From Pterois miles (taxonomy: Eukaryota > Chordata > Actinopteri > Perciformes > Scorpaenidae): DNA of 64,000 bases. Shown in pieces: positions 1 through 12,220 of the stretch; position 1 is the first letter of the stretch, and each line of letters opens with the position of its first letter. Made by a program: the position numbers and the translations under genes. A model generated the notes under the pieces. That model was not told the origin of the DNA. It did not search any database and saw only the letters and a program-made list of their open reading frames with translations. The stretch covers positions 2,700,501 to 2,764,500 of the forward strand of contig CAMQGK010000559.1 in assembly GCA_947000775.1 (NCBI GenBank). The letters run 5' to 3'.

Positions 1-704
1 CTCCTGCCCCTGCAGAAATTCACGCTGTGCTACTTGATTGAAATTTCCTGGTTTAATAGCTGTGAAATAAAGTAAAAGTTGGGTAGAGGTGGAAAGACAG
101 AATATGAAACAGAGGGCAAAAGAGAGGAATGGAGTGGTAGCGGAGCGAGGACGGAGAGAGACTTTGAAACTCAAAGACCAAAAGATATATGGACTAAATG
201 GAAAGTGAATTACTTTATGACTTGTAAAAACCGCGATCAACACTAATTAGTCTTTTTTGTTTTAAATGTGTCTCCCCGTAGATCTCTCGCCAAAACGTTA
301 ATCCACACTACTGTTGTAACCATCCTACTTCCACATAGTGGCTTAACCAAAGGCAGAGAGTCAATGAAGGCTTAAGTTTTACTTAAGAAAACATACAGAT
401 GTACCAGGCTGGGTCTATGCGGGGTTGGCTGGTGAGCTAACAGGTAACGATTAGCACTAATGAATGCAATGAGAGGGCCCCAATGAGGTAATCTCACTGT
501 GCAGCCAGAGGAAACTCTCCATTTACACCAATTTGTGCAAACACATAATCAGACAGTGGCCAAAGCACCCAGATGCATACTGTTAATGTTGTCATTGTTA
601 ACTCTTGAGGGTTCAACGTTTCATGTGGGTGCATAACGTAAATCCTTTCCTCTGCATCTTCCTCAGGATCTTACCCACATTATCTTCTTGTTTTTGTCAA
701 TAAG
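1..704. other. Non-coding, no gene seen
   Basis: No open frame, known repeat or RNA gene is recognisable. Bases 430-560 are unique-looking and rich in TAAT and ATTAG cores, as in many vertebrate conserved non-coding elements, but conservation cannot be judged from one genome. Confidence 0.4.
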
Positions 705-1095
705 ATCTTGTAACTAGAAAAGCACTCGGAGAGTGCAGACCTCCGCCATCTGGATCAGATCTGGATCAGCCTTTGGGATTTGATAGAAGTACACATTGTA
801 AATCCCTGAGTCAAATTTCATGAGCTTTGGGCAACAATTACCAGAGATATTGAGAAACAATTTTTTGGGTCCCATTTACCCCAATGTTATCGAAAATTTC
901 AAAGTGATCCAGAATCCAGGATTTCTTCCGGATCACCCCCAAAATTAAATCAGTTCTTCCTTTTCACATTTTCGACACACCCTGAAAATTTCATCAAAAT
1001 CCGTCCATAAGCTTTTGGGTTATCTTTAACACAGACAAACAAACAAACAGACAGATAAACACCGGCAAAAACATAACCTCCTTGGCAGAGGTAAT
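705..1095 (+). repeat. Dispersed fish repeat with short terminal inverted repeats
   Basis: The ends are inverted copies: ACCTCCGCCA at 739-748 and TGGCAGAGGT at 1083-1092 (nine of ten bases pair). The interior has AAATTTCATCAAAATCCGT followed by an (ACAAACA)-type stretch and AACATAACCTCCTTGGC, which I recognise as a very common interspersed repeat of fish genomes. It has no coding capacity, consistent with a non-autonomous DNA transposon. The outer boundaries are approximate. Confidence 0.65.
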
Positions 1096-1424
1096 GACGG
1101 CCTTCTGACTGGGATTCTTTCTGTATTGTTTTGTCCCTTGCAACAGTGCAGAAGGACATCTCGTTCATATTCCCCAAAGGATGAACTGTGATTACTTGGT
1201 TCCTTGACTTTTCATTCAGCCCAGGCACATGGAAATGTGTATGAATGACACAATAATTCAAGGCTAGCAAGCAATAAGAATGCTGTTCTTGCTTTTGGTG
1301 TGTAACTTGTGTCATTAGGGACATTTGTGACATGTTTTTAGTGGCGTTTGTGGGGTATTCTTTTGTGATGTTGGTGACGTGTTTTTTGTAATCATGTTGT
1401 GTTTTTTCCATACTACAAAATAGG

Positions 1425-1530
1425 TAGATTTACTTCCGTAAGCCCTACCATGATGTTTTTTCTAAACATAACTAAGTGGTTTTGTTGCCTAAACCGAACT
1501 GCAGACCATAGTCTTGTTGCATGGCATACA
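1425..1530 (-). repeat. Fragment of the CCTAAACC-type dispersed repeat
   Basis: Contains TTGTTGCCTAAACC and TGATGTTTTTTCTAAACATAAC. These match the segment better seen at 33690-33850 and, inverted, at 14655-14995. It is a short degraded piece. Confidence 0.5.
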
Positions 1531-1629
1531 AATGTCATGCCAAGAGCCTAAAATGCGTCCTCGTGACATGCAGAATGTCCTGAAAATGTCCCGCTATTTA
1601 TACACCTTCCCATGAGATCAGGGTGTTTC

Positions 1630-2165
1630 ATGTAACACCAAACTATTCACTTATCCTGTGAAATATCTCAACATCCACAAGATGGATTGCCATGAAATGA
1701 CATTCACGGTTCCCTGATGAGCCCTACTAAATTTGGTGCTTCCCTAACTTTTCGTCCAACACAGCATTGACATTTGTGGTTTTAAATGAAATGTTTCGAC
1801 AACTATTGAATGGATCGCAGTGAAGTTTGGTTCAGACATTAATTTCCCTCCTAAGATGAATTGCATTAGCTCTGGTGATCCCCTGACTTCTCTTCTAGCA
1901 TTTTAATTAGCTAAAAAAAAAAAAAAATATTTAGTTAGCAAGAATGCTGATTTTCATCTTTAGGCGGGTAGTAATGCAGATACAATAGACAGCAGATACA
2001 AATATACAAGTATAAAAGACAAAATAAATAACACATCTCAACTAATAATTACCAACAGCATCAGCTGTTTTGTGTTTTGTGGTAAATAGCAAATGTTAGC
2101 ATGCTTAGACGTCACACTAAGATGGTGACTTTATTTAACATTATACCTACTAAACTTCTGACACG
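1630..2165 (+). repeat. Dispersed fish repeat (AACTATTGGATGG family), copy 1
   Basis: Carries the recurring phrases TGAAATATCTCAACA, ATGGATTGCCATGAAATG and CATTTGTGGTTTTAAATG in two diverged internal units, then a GTTAGCATGCTTAG to ATTATACCTACTAAAC tail. The same order is found at 11990-12220 and, inverted, at 43060-43425. A poly(A) run lies at 1913-1927. No protein is encoded. I know the family as an abundant teleost interspersed repeat but cannot name its class. Confidence 0.65.
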
Positions 2166-3769
2166 TTGATCATTATTTTTTATAGAATCAATGAAAAATA
2201 TATGCTATGTGATAAGGGATTAAACAAAACCAACAAAAAGAAATTTAACATTTCCATTTCATTAGATTTCTCAGATTCATGGACTTTAAGGATCAGCAGA
2301 TTTAACTCAACTATACTCTTTTACCTTTTGATCTCACACACCTACAGTATGTATCACCTTGAATCAGTGAAAACACACATGAATTGCAAAAGCAGAAGAC
2401 ACGTTTACATAGATATATTCATAGCACATGGTTAGCCTTTTGTAACCCAAACACACCCTCGCAGTCCGCTTTTGTTTATCTGTTGACCTGGTTCTCCAGG
2501 CGCAGGGCATGAATCATATTGACTCCTAGCAGAGTGCATCTCGCTGTCTGGCATCACCTTTCTACTTTCATAGATATTTATTTTCTGCACTTGGTGGAAA
2601 ATAACGGCTGTAAACACACCTTGGGATTCTGGTTGCTTTGTGATCCTCTTGTTCGATATTTCAGTAATCTGCTTGACAGACGTTAGATAATATATTTCTC
2701 ATCTCCACGTCCCTTGAATGTGCGATGGAAACATGTCTGATGAGGAATAAACACAAAAGATTATCCTGTGATAGACTACAAAAGGTCAGAGTGCCCGTAG
2801 CCAGTTATCGGATACACTCCTGGCACCTTAATAAGTGAATACATCATGGTTAAAACAACACATGCATTATGAAGGACACACTGATTGGCCAAGGTGAGTT
2901 TATGTAAATGTAGTTCATTGGAATTTGTCAACACCAATTGAAGTAGAGCGAGGGATAAAAGAAGAGGGAGGGAGACAGCCAGGGGCTATATAACACCCAT
3001 AATGATGAACAAATGGGCAGAGCATAATTAACAGGTCTCTTGGTTGCTGTAAGGCAATGGGACAAAGATCAGACTCTTCAGTGGAAACCACTGTGACAAA
3101 ATGTAATGTAAATGTAATTTAATGATGAGCAACACATTGCTGTGAGCAAAATGGTAATTTTCAAACATGCCATGACCTGTTTGGACTGCAAGAGGTGTTA
3201 AAATTACTTAATCTTATAAGTAGGTCATTATTTTTTTATAGAGAATATACAAATCCAATTTATAAGGGGTTTTAACTGACAGGATAGAATCTTGTGGAAG
3301 AGGTTGTAACACAGCATTTATAGCTGTCAACTATTGTTTAAAACAAAAGTAAAATGAACAGTAGGATAAATGATAAATAAGTGTTGAATTAAAAATAATG
3401 AACTTATTGATGTGTGTAATATATCAGAGTTTCACTGGCTAGTGTTAACTTGGGTGGGAGTAATGGACAAAATATGTTTTATTGGTGAAATGTTCCATCT
3501 GCAGATATGCACTTTTTAATGGTTAGCACAGTGATTTATAGTAATTGTTTTCACAGACCACATACCCCACTTTGAGAATCCTTTCTCAGACACAGTTGGA
3601 TAAAGAAAAACTTCCCTGTCATGTGCCTATCACATTTTTTCCCATCCTATAGCGCAGACTATGTTGTTGTGAATTACTGTGAAGATTTCATTTTAAGTAA
3701 CAATATTTCAGCGTTTCAAAATTTCTTTAAACCACAGCGGTGAAAAAAGTGTTAAATCATTTATTGAGT
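2166..3769. other. Non-coding, no gene seen
   Basis: AT-rich sequence. The short open frames here (for example 2166-2435) have no splice context or recognisable protein features. Bases 2640-2960 are non-repetitive and could be regulatory, but nothing in them is diagnostic. Confidence 0.4.
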
Positions 3770-4515
3770 AAAGTACCAATGTACAGTTAATGTACACAAG
3801 TATATCAGTCCCCTGTGCTGATGTTTTATGTTGTGGTTATTAATTGTTAATACTGATGCATAAATTAAGTTGAATTTCTGTTTTAAAATTTATCCTTTCT
3901 AAAAACCAGAAATAAAATTGTCAACCATTTTTGTTGCTTTTTGAGTGTCTCTATCCATCGGGCTTGAGTTGAAAAGAATAAAATTGCATCACAGAGATTT
4001 GTGATATCAGAAATATGTATTGTTGTCAAAGAATAATGTAATATTCTGTATGATGAAACGTGATTTATGCCCCTAGTTTAACCTACTTTAAATACAGTTA
4101 GGTAGTTTAGTTCTGTCTTTAAGTTTGGCTAATCTTTGCTTTTTTTCTTTTTGTCTTTCTTTTGTCCTTAAACAGTCATTTAGATGAAACCACTGAGAGA
4201 TTTTCAGGGGAACAATGCAGTGACATCTGAAACATAAACACACTACAACACATTACTAAAGGATCACAAGCCCAAAAGGTTGGAAACCACTGATTTAATC
4301 TTTAACAATACATTGTACTTTATAATTCATCAGCATATGTTTTAATTGTAATATGCAAAGTAAGTATAAGTGTAAAATGAATATGTTAGTGAAAAGTACA
4401 CTATTTTCCTCTGAAATGTACCGGAGTAGAAGTTTTCAGTGGCACAAATCAGTAATAAAATACTCAAGTAAAGTACAAGTAATTTTAGTTAAGTGTAGTA
4501 CTTGCTTGTTTTTGA
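3770..4515 (+). repeat. Degraded dispersed fish repeat (AAGTACTCAAGTAAAGTAC type)
   Basis: The segment 4390-4515 has TTTTCCTCTGAAATGTACC, GGAGTAGAAG and TACTCAAGTAAAGTACAAGT. I recognise these as the 3' part of a common teleost interspersed repeat. The upstream part (from about 3770, with GAGTAAAGTACCAATGTAC) is much more diverged, so the left boundary is a guess. Confidence 0.5.
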
Positions 4516-6729
4516 TTTGTATATTTAACTGCTTTTTAAAATGGCAATTTTGTTATTTATGTCTTTGTACTTGGATATGTGACATGAAATATAGTTAGTG
4601 TTGCCTGTTTTTTAATATGGGGAAACATATTATTTATATATCTATTTTTTTCAGGGACAGTGAGACTGGTAATAGGACATTGGTGTACAGTTTTGCAGGG
4701 CGGTGCCACCGCCGGTGTGGGCGTTGTACATAAAAAACAATAGGGGCAGCTGCTTTGACACACACCATTTGGCATTGGTGTGTTTTGGCCTTAAGTTGGG
4801 TGTTTTGATATCCGTTGGCAAAAACATTGCTAAGATTTACTAGAGTGTGACTACAGTTTAATTTATTCATTTCTGTGGATGGAGGCGAACAGTCTCTACA
4901 GTGGTATAGCAGATGGTATCCCATGACAAATGTGGTTCCCAAGAGACTCCATGCTGTCAAAGTCATGCTCACTTTTGCGTAATCAAATCAAATCCCTCTC
5001 TGTATTGTACCCCACTCACATGCTGAAGCCTGCCTAGCTGTAATTATTATCTCATGTCATACTCTTCATATTATATGGAGGTTTATGACACTCAGTGGAG
5101 GCAATTTCTGTTCAATTTGTTCACATGAACTGCTTTATTGTGTGAATCACAATAGTTTGTTTTTATTTATTGTCACAAGGTAACAAATGCTCATTTTTAG
5201 CAAAGCTCATTTTAAATTATTGTTTCTCATTGCATTATGGTGGGCTTCACAGAGTTCATGATACACATTTGAGACAAAGCTGTGTGGTACAAATGTGCAC
5301 AGAGTCTGAGCATGTTTTACACACAAATACACAATAATATATAGCTGTGTGTCATCAGTCAAATGTCACAGCCATGAACTGGCAAAAATCTGAATTGCCA
5401 AAAAGCAAAACAATTCACACATCTGCAGGAAAAGAGGGAAACCTCCCTTCCCCAGTACCACAAAAGAACATACCACGATGGCTGTGCCTCTTTATTACAT
5501 CTGTATCACCAGACAAGAACATCTGCACACCCCAGTTCACATTCGTCAACGTTTTATTAATTTTTATCCAGTGGCAACATTTTTGTCACTTCAATATTAT
5601 GAAACTATATCCAGAAAGATGGTGTTTACTATTTATTAAAAAGGTGAACATTAGTTAACTCCAGTGTCCTCAGTCACAGTCGGACATGTGTCCTATCCAA
5701 CAACCCGACCTCTACACCGTCACTTTCTGCTCTACATGCTATTTCCTGCATTAACACATGAATTTGATGTAACTCGCGAGGTGTCTTACTCCCAGTAATT
5801 AGTTGATTTCAATAATTTGGCCTCTCCTTCGTTCTCTCACGTACATGAACTTCTACACACTCTCTCCATCTCTCGATCTTGAGTGAATTAAAAGTGGTAG
5901 TTAATGATGGGATGAAATGAAAATGTTCACATTTGTCACTTTAAGCATGAATTTTTCACAAGCGCATATAGGGCCGTGTTGTAGGCCGAGCATGGAGTGC
6001 AGCTTTACTGTGGAGCAGCCTTTAAGGAGGGCAGGCAGCCTGTCTTCACACATCACCTTAGAGAGCCTCTTTGAGTGTGCATGCATGTAAGCCTGTGTGT
6101 TTGTGTTTGTGCGTTTCTTTCTGTGTGCATGTACTGCAGCCCTGACTGGATGCCATGTCCATCTGAACTTCTGAGAGTGGTGTAGCACAGGCATCTCAGC
6201 ACACCTAGACGTGCATCTTTGTCCTTACGTCTCTATTTCCCCTTCTTAGCAGACAGAATGCCTTTCAGAGTAAGTTAAATTCTTGACAGCCTCTAATCAG
6301 TGGCGATGTATGGAGATTGCAGCCTATAGACTGAGAATCAATGACTCGACAGTGTGTGGTGAAGTGATCAGCATAATCGCGTTCCGCTTTACTTCAAAAT
6401 CCAAGCCAAGCTGTTTCTCCGAGACTATTGGCAAAGCCACTGAGACGTTTCACCAGGGCCTATCTACAAATAAGATCTCTTCATTGCAGGAGATCTGTAA
6501 TCCACAAAGAGCGCTAGAGCTCTGTGGTCTGGCTATAAAGTCTGTAAATTTTCACACAGTTCTGTAGCGACATGTATGATAAAGCATGTGAATAAGAGAA
6601 AAAGACAGCAGGATGGATGGGTTAACAGATGGAGAGGCACCGAAGGAAAAGTAGAGGCATCTTTTTCTGTTCTGGCCTGAGAGATAGAAATCTGGAGAAT
6701 AAAAGGTGGGCAGAAGCTCGGCAGGCAAA
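4516..6729. other. Non-coding, no gene seen
   Basis: No recognisable gene. A perfect 15-bp palindrome, GGCGGTGCCACCGCC, lies at 4699-4713. The open frames at 4353-4972 and 5347-5658 lack splice signals and have compositions expected of AT-rich non-coding DNA. Confidence 0.45.
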
Positions 6730-6758
6730 AACACACACACACACACACACACACACAG
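6730..6758. repeat. (CA)n microsatellite
   Basis: Uninterrupted AC dinucleotides, about 14 units. The open frames crossing it on both strands are His-Thr or Cys-Val repeats and are not genes. Confidence 0.95.
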
Positions 6759-6951
6759 TGACTTATTTTGCCACTTCCCAGACCCTTCGACTTTCCTCCT
6801 GAGGTCGCCAAAGCTGTCTTGTCAGCATAAGCCTGTTGAGCTGGTGGCAGCAGCACACATACTGTATGCACATATGGGCAGAGCCATATGGCCAAAAAAT
6901 GAATAAAAGTCTGGTATCTGTGGCTGTCACAGGACTGTAATAATCCTGTCC

Positions 6952-6980
6952 ATCATTTCATTTGGCCCAAATGAAATGAT
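6952..6980. repeat. Perfect 29-bp palindrome
   Basis: ATCATTTCATTTGG, one central C, then CCAAATGAAATGAT. The 14-bp arms are perfectly complementary. As DNA this is a cruciform or dimeric-site candidate; no flanking transposon structure was seen. Confidence 0.9.
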
Positions 6981-7239
6981 TGGCTGGTCTACCTGATCTA
7001 CCTACCTGCCTGCGGTCATTGTGTGTCACAAACGCTGCCTTTAACAACAGCCATGGTCATTGTTAACAGGAGGGAGGGAGGCCTGAACAGATGGACTGTC
7101 CGTGTTGCTGACTTAGTGACTGTCTTGCCAGATCTAGGAACTTTCAATTGAAAAAAAAAAACAGAAATTTAGTAGTCAATACTAAGACCAGTTAAATTCC
7201 ACGACTTTTGATACCCAATTTGATAACACGGTAAATAGG

Positions 7240-7240
<1 letters not shown>

Positions 7241-7272
<32 letters not shown>

Positions 7273-7279
7273 AATAAAT
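7241..7279. repeat. (AAT)n / (AAAT)n microsatellite
   Basis: AAT trinucleotides turning into AAAT tetranucleotides, a compound simple repeat. Confidence 0.9.
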
Positions 7280-7497
7280 CCCTCCTCCTCCTTTATTGCT
7301 CTTAGCAAATACATTTTTTGTAAATTTATTATTAATCTCTGATGATCTGCCTCAAATGTCTTCCCAAAAATTACATTTTACAACACATTTGAAGACATCA
7401 TGATAATATAATAATACTTAACAATACTTTACTGTATACTATTTTTACCGAATAGAGCTTAAATGCATCATATTGTAACTGCAACCACCGTTGGCTG

Positions 7498-7540
7498 TTA
7501 GCTGTTAGCTCCATTATTTAGTCAAGCTGCTAACAGCTAA
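7498..7540. repeat. Inverted repeat, 12-bp arms, 19-bp spacer
   Basis: TTAGCTGTTAGC at 7498-7509 and its exact complement GCTAACAGCTAA at 7529-7540. GCTAAC/GTTAGC words are common inside fish interspersed repeats, so this is likely a transposon relic. Confidence 0.75.
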
Positions 7541-7925
7541 CATTATTAGCTCTCCTGCCTATTTCAACCTGGATTTGCTGTTCACAGTGTAGCAGCTGGA
7601 TGCTGATCCCCGGTACCCGCTGTGGAAAATGGGGTGCCATCACGTTTTCAGAATTTTGGCATCGACTTGGTACTAAAGTATTGGTTGTTGTGATGTCTTT
7701 AACCGCAGCAACCAATCACACCCTTCGCCCAATAAGGCTACATTCACACTGCAGGTAAAAGTGTCTCTGATTTTTACATCACTCTAAATCAACATTCGTA
7801 ATTCTACACATGAAGCCGTTGACGTTACCAACCCGCCACTATATACTGTACAAGTAGCAACCGTTGCTCCACAAAAAGCCATGATTAATAATTTATTATT
7901 CTTTCATATCCTCATCCTCGTTATC

Positions 7926-7928
<3 letters not shown>

Positions 7929-7988
<60 letters not shown>
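7929..7988. repeat. (TG)n microsatellite
   Basis: About 30 uninterrupted TG units. Confidence 0.95.
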
Positions 7989-7989
<1 letters not shown>

Positions 7990-9784
7990 CGCACACTGTA
8001 TGTGTGAAAGCGTCAACCTTGAAGTGACCTAAGGGATTGTATTTAGTAATTATCTGATTACTCGTCTGGTTTTCCCCGCTCAGACAACGTGCAACTGGAT
8101 AACGCTGTAACTCCCTGATTACAACTTACTCTACAATCAATCACCCATTAACAGGGGCACACAGACGGTACACATGCCCAATCACACACACATACAACCG
8201 TGTCAGACTAAAATACAGACACAACCATTGCTGCCACTATAGGATAGTACGATAAAATAACCACGACGCAATTTTTAACTCCACAAAGCCAAAACTGCTA
8301 AACTTTTTTTTCTTATGACGTTCACGTCTCTCACCCGACAGTTTCAGTGTTTCCGTTGCTTTGTGCCGACGTCAGCACTTCACTGAAAGCCTGGTGATGC
8401 ACCACAATAAGAGAGCATCTCCGTTCTCTCTCTCTCTCTCTCTGTCTGTCTTTTCAGCATCCCTCCATTTGTGAAAATGTTTGCCCTTGCCTTGTCAAAA
8501 ATCTCTCTGTAAGAGGAGATAACGCCCAGCAGAGTCAATCTCACACACAAACAGAAACAACAACACACAAAGCCGTGGTTATAGGTACTCGCATACCAGC
8601 AAGGACAAAGGTCTAAAGACTCGCTCACTATCTGGCTACGATGCAGCATTTTTTTTAAAGAATTAAAGAAAAGACTCAAACTCATTTCCCCTTTCAATCG
8701 TCCACTAATGGAAAATACGTACGAGGCAGATGTTGAGACAGACAATACACAGACTGCAGTAAAAAGCATCAGTGACGTTAGACACACAGTAATAACAATG
8801 ACAGTTCAGATGAAGGGCAGCTGGTGCACGCCAGTTTATCATGACATGAAAGCCAAAGGCAGAGTGTAACATTTTCAAGCCATCATATGTTGTCAAATTA
8901 AAGACAACATCCACTATCATCACTTCTTGCTTGTATCCTTAGGTGATTTTGTCATTGTTTGGTACTTATTTTGGTCAGATATGTTTTTAGCATGTTTGTC
9001 ACGTCCCTGGCATTTTTTTCCATGAGTCTGGAGGAGCAGTGTTGAAATGAAATGTCCAGGCTTATTGACCACGTCTAACACAGGCAGTGCAGACTAATAT
9101 CTTGCAAACCCAGGTGCACCAAAGATCTGCATCTTGTCACCAAAGTGCAGACTTGGAGGAGGACCACATGGCTTCATGTGCCATTTGGGGCCTTTGGACA
9201 CAACATGCAGGCTTTTGGATTTTATCCCTATTATGGCTGGACAAAATAATAGAAACACATTTTAGTATAAGCAATCTCTATAAACAGATTCTGCACAAAA
9301 CACAGGACTTTCACCCAGGAAGCTGGGATTCACATCCCGTGAGAATCCGCAGTCTAGTTTTCACAAGTGTGTTCACAAGGGTTAAGTTTCGCTTTCTCTT
9401 TTGAAACATAGTGATTTTAAGTGATTTTAATTAGATTTTCCCAAAAAGGATAAAAAAAGCCATTTGTTGAAAACTTAACATTTCAGTCAGTTTTAAATGA
9501 ATGTATTGCTTTTAAGTTTCACTTCCACTTTTACAACATAGTAGGCCCCTAATGACCCACATCTATTGTGGTCATAGCGACCGATAACGGCTATTTAATG
9601 GCTTGATAACAGTCAAATCGGGTGGAAATGCAATTTTGGGACCCAACAGCTACTGTATTTCCTGACAAGTATTTAGCTTTTTATTGGTTTAAACTTAGCA
9701 ATTAAACTGGGTAATTTTGAAAAAAATCCGGTCATACATGGGTCGACATCAATGTTAAAACATTATTTAATTAACACTAGAGGT
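7989..9784. other. Non-coding, no gene seen
   Basis: No gene recognised. A short (TC)n run lies at 8420-8442. Open frames at 8380-8923 and 9087-9404 have no splice context or domain signature. Confidence 0.45.
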
Positions 9785-10315
9785 GGGAATCACCAGAGGT
9801 CCCAAGATACAATATTATCACAATACCTAAGTGACAATACAATCTGATTTTAAACATTATGTGATATGCTGAGTATTGCGATATGATACAGTATGTGGTC
9901 ATTTATTACCTTTTGTCAACTGCAAATTACGCAGTGTGACAACATCTGTTTTATCTAAAGAGGTTCAGTCACTCACATATCATGAGGTCTGAGGTCAAGG
10001 GATCCCTTTGAAAATGGCCATGCCAGTTTTTCTTGCCAAAATTTAGCGTACATTTGGAGCGTTATTTAGCATTCCAACAAGCTAACCTGACATGGTAGGT
10101 AACAGCCGTACCAATCGATTGGTACCTTAGGTTTTCTAGTGTCATATGATATGAGTTCACTCTAGCATTAAGACTCAGCTCGCTACAACCTCTGAAATAC
10201 AGAATGGCGGCTGGATCCACTGGTAGGCTATCGGATTAAGAGATTAATAGTTTATGCAATAAAAGATTGATGTCTGTGTATCGATACAATATTGCCATGC
10301 AAAATTGCAAAAAAA
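9785..10315 (+). mobile_element. hAT-like non-autonomous element (MITE), degraded
   Basis: Begins with AGAGGTGGGAATCACCAGAG and runs through CACGATAC-like words (GATACAATATTATCACAAT) to a GTATCGATACAATATTGCC segment near the end. This layout I know from an abundant teleost MITE family. The core 9990-10200 is shared with the element at 55554, although the two have different ends. There is no transposase frame. Boundaries are approximate and no target duplication was resolved. Confidence 0.6.
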
Positions 10316-11439
10316 AATGGACATTATAGGCATCATAAAAGTAGACTTTATGGATTAACAGTTGCATTAGACTGTATACAGGTGTGCCTAATGAGTTTAT
10401 GTAAGTAAGTAAATAAGCCAATAAAATGAGTTTCACCTGTCCGACACATTTTCAACAAAGTCTAAACATTCAAAGCTTCACAAAACACACAGAGGAGTTC
10501 ATATTCACATTTCCATCCTACGATTGTATGTAAGTGAATAGTGCAACCTCAGGCACATAAAAAGCTCTTATTCATATACAGGTAGCAGGTATGTCTTGCT
10601 CTCTATTAAAGCTTTTTTCCCCAGAGGACGGTAATTTTCAGGCGAAGATACCCAACCTTCACATGAGAAATGAACTGGAAAGCAGTAAGAGGCCTCTGGG
10701 CTCAATCATGCTTGTGACTCTGCCACTTGGCTCACATGGGAAGGGTATCACGCAGCCAGGGATTTCTAATCCATAAGGCTCACTGCTCGGTATGTGTGCC
10801 GTAACCTACAGGCATTTTGGAAAGACGCCCCGCTCTGATGGGGGACTACAAAAAGACGTGAAAGCCCCTGAACTGAGAAGACCTTTCTTGTTGGATTACT
10901 TGTATTCCCCTTCCTTTTTATTAAAAAACTTTTTGTGCTCTTCCTGGCAACCAGCCTCTGTGGTCTCGTATTTCATTGTGAATCCGACTTCTGCATTCCC
11001 TCAGGTGGCACATGGCCTATTCACTCCAACTTTACAACACGTGAAAAGAAATTGGCTGCAGAGATAATCCACAATAGATCCAATACAGTGAGTGCTGCAC
11101 AGCACACAAACTCTGACCAAAAGTACGAACACACACACGATTGGACATACTGTACATGTACTGTACACCTACCTGTGTGGCTCCTGTGTGCCTGTGTGAG
11201 GGAGGCCAGGCAGAGGGACAGCAGCAGGCTCCACACACCTACTCCACAAATGCAAGGACCCCGCTCCCGCATTCTGCCAGAGAGAAACAAAAACATACAT
11301 CAACCAATGAATATACTGTACCTTGCATGGGTTTTTTCAACTGTTGGTAGCATGTAAATGCAAATGTATTCCCCATTCTTGCCTTTTTAGTCAAGCTAGC
11401 ATGACAAATCGTACTGTAATGACTTCAGTAGCCCTGTTC
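10316..11439. other. Non-coding, no gene seen
   Basis: Several overlapping open frames of 60-140 codons lie on both strands at 10790-11357. None has an acceptor-ATG-donor arrangement or a recognisable domain, and frames on both strands are equally open, so I do not call a gene. Confidence 0.4.
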
Positions 11440-11975
11440 AGTAGCCATTCAATTGTCAAGCAAATTTTATGTGAACTTTTGAATTATCGCAAAAAAAAAA
11501 AAAAAATAATGGTGAATGAGGCGCGTTTCCATCAATTAAACTTGGCGACATCATAGTTTGGTCAGACGTTGGCGCTATAGAGTAGGCTAGAAGTAGAAGA
11601 TGAAGTAGAGGTTGCAAACTGGAAACAAAACAAGTTGGCTTGGCCATCTAACCATTTATCACAGAAAAATCCTTCAGGATTTTTTGCTTTCATGTCAGCT
11701 AACATTGGCCATGTTTCATGCTGAAGACGCCGACAGCAGAAACAGCTGATCAGGCATATGAGTTACGTTATGTTCGCTACGTCATAAGTTATTGGGCGAA
11801 GTCGTTTCCATATCCCATTTAGCACATCAACTGTTTTTCGCCAGAGGCAAAAACCACCTCAAGCGAGGTGAGGAGTTTTTATCAAATTTTGACGCTTCCA
11901 TGCATCTTTTTAATGAAATACTTACTGTACAAATATGCATAAAATATGCGAATGGAAACACAGCTAATGATTGAT
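11440..11975 (+). mobile_element. MITE-like repeat with imperfect inverted ends
   Basis: The left end (CCATTC, then GCAAATTTTATGTGAAC, 11445-11483) resembles the complement of the right end (AAATATGCATAAAATATGCG, then AATGGAAAC, 11930-11963). The words GCGTTTCCATC (left) and GAATGGAAAC (right) also mirror each other. A poly(A) run interrupts the left part. No coding capacity. It matches my memory of a common fish MITE with TTTCCA-containing ends. Confidence 0.5.
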
Positions 11976-11989
11976 TGACTTGCCTAGCA

Positions 11990-12220
11990 CTACCACTCAA
12001 AGCTTTATTAATTATCCAGTGAAATATCTCAGCATCTGTGGATTGAGACTGAATTTTGACCAGACATTCACGATTCCCAGACTTTGAATTCTAATAATTT
12101 GATCCATCCCCCGCAGTGAGCTTGACATTTGTGGCTTTGAGTGAAATATCTCAACAACTATTGGATGGATTCGATTATGTTTCCTTGTAGCGCCATCATC
12201 CGGTCAAAATTTACCTGTTC
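11990..12220 (+). repeat. Dispersed fish repeat (AACTATTGGATGG family), copy 2
   Basis: GTGAAATATCTCAGCATCTG, GACATTTGTGGCTTTGAGTG, AACAACTATTGGATGGATTC and GCGCCATCATCCGGTCAAAA occur in the same order as in the copy at 1630. It is one of three copies in the window. Confidence 0.7.
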
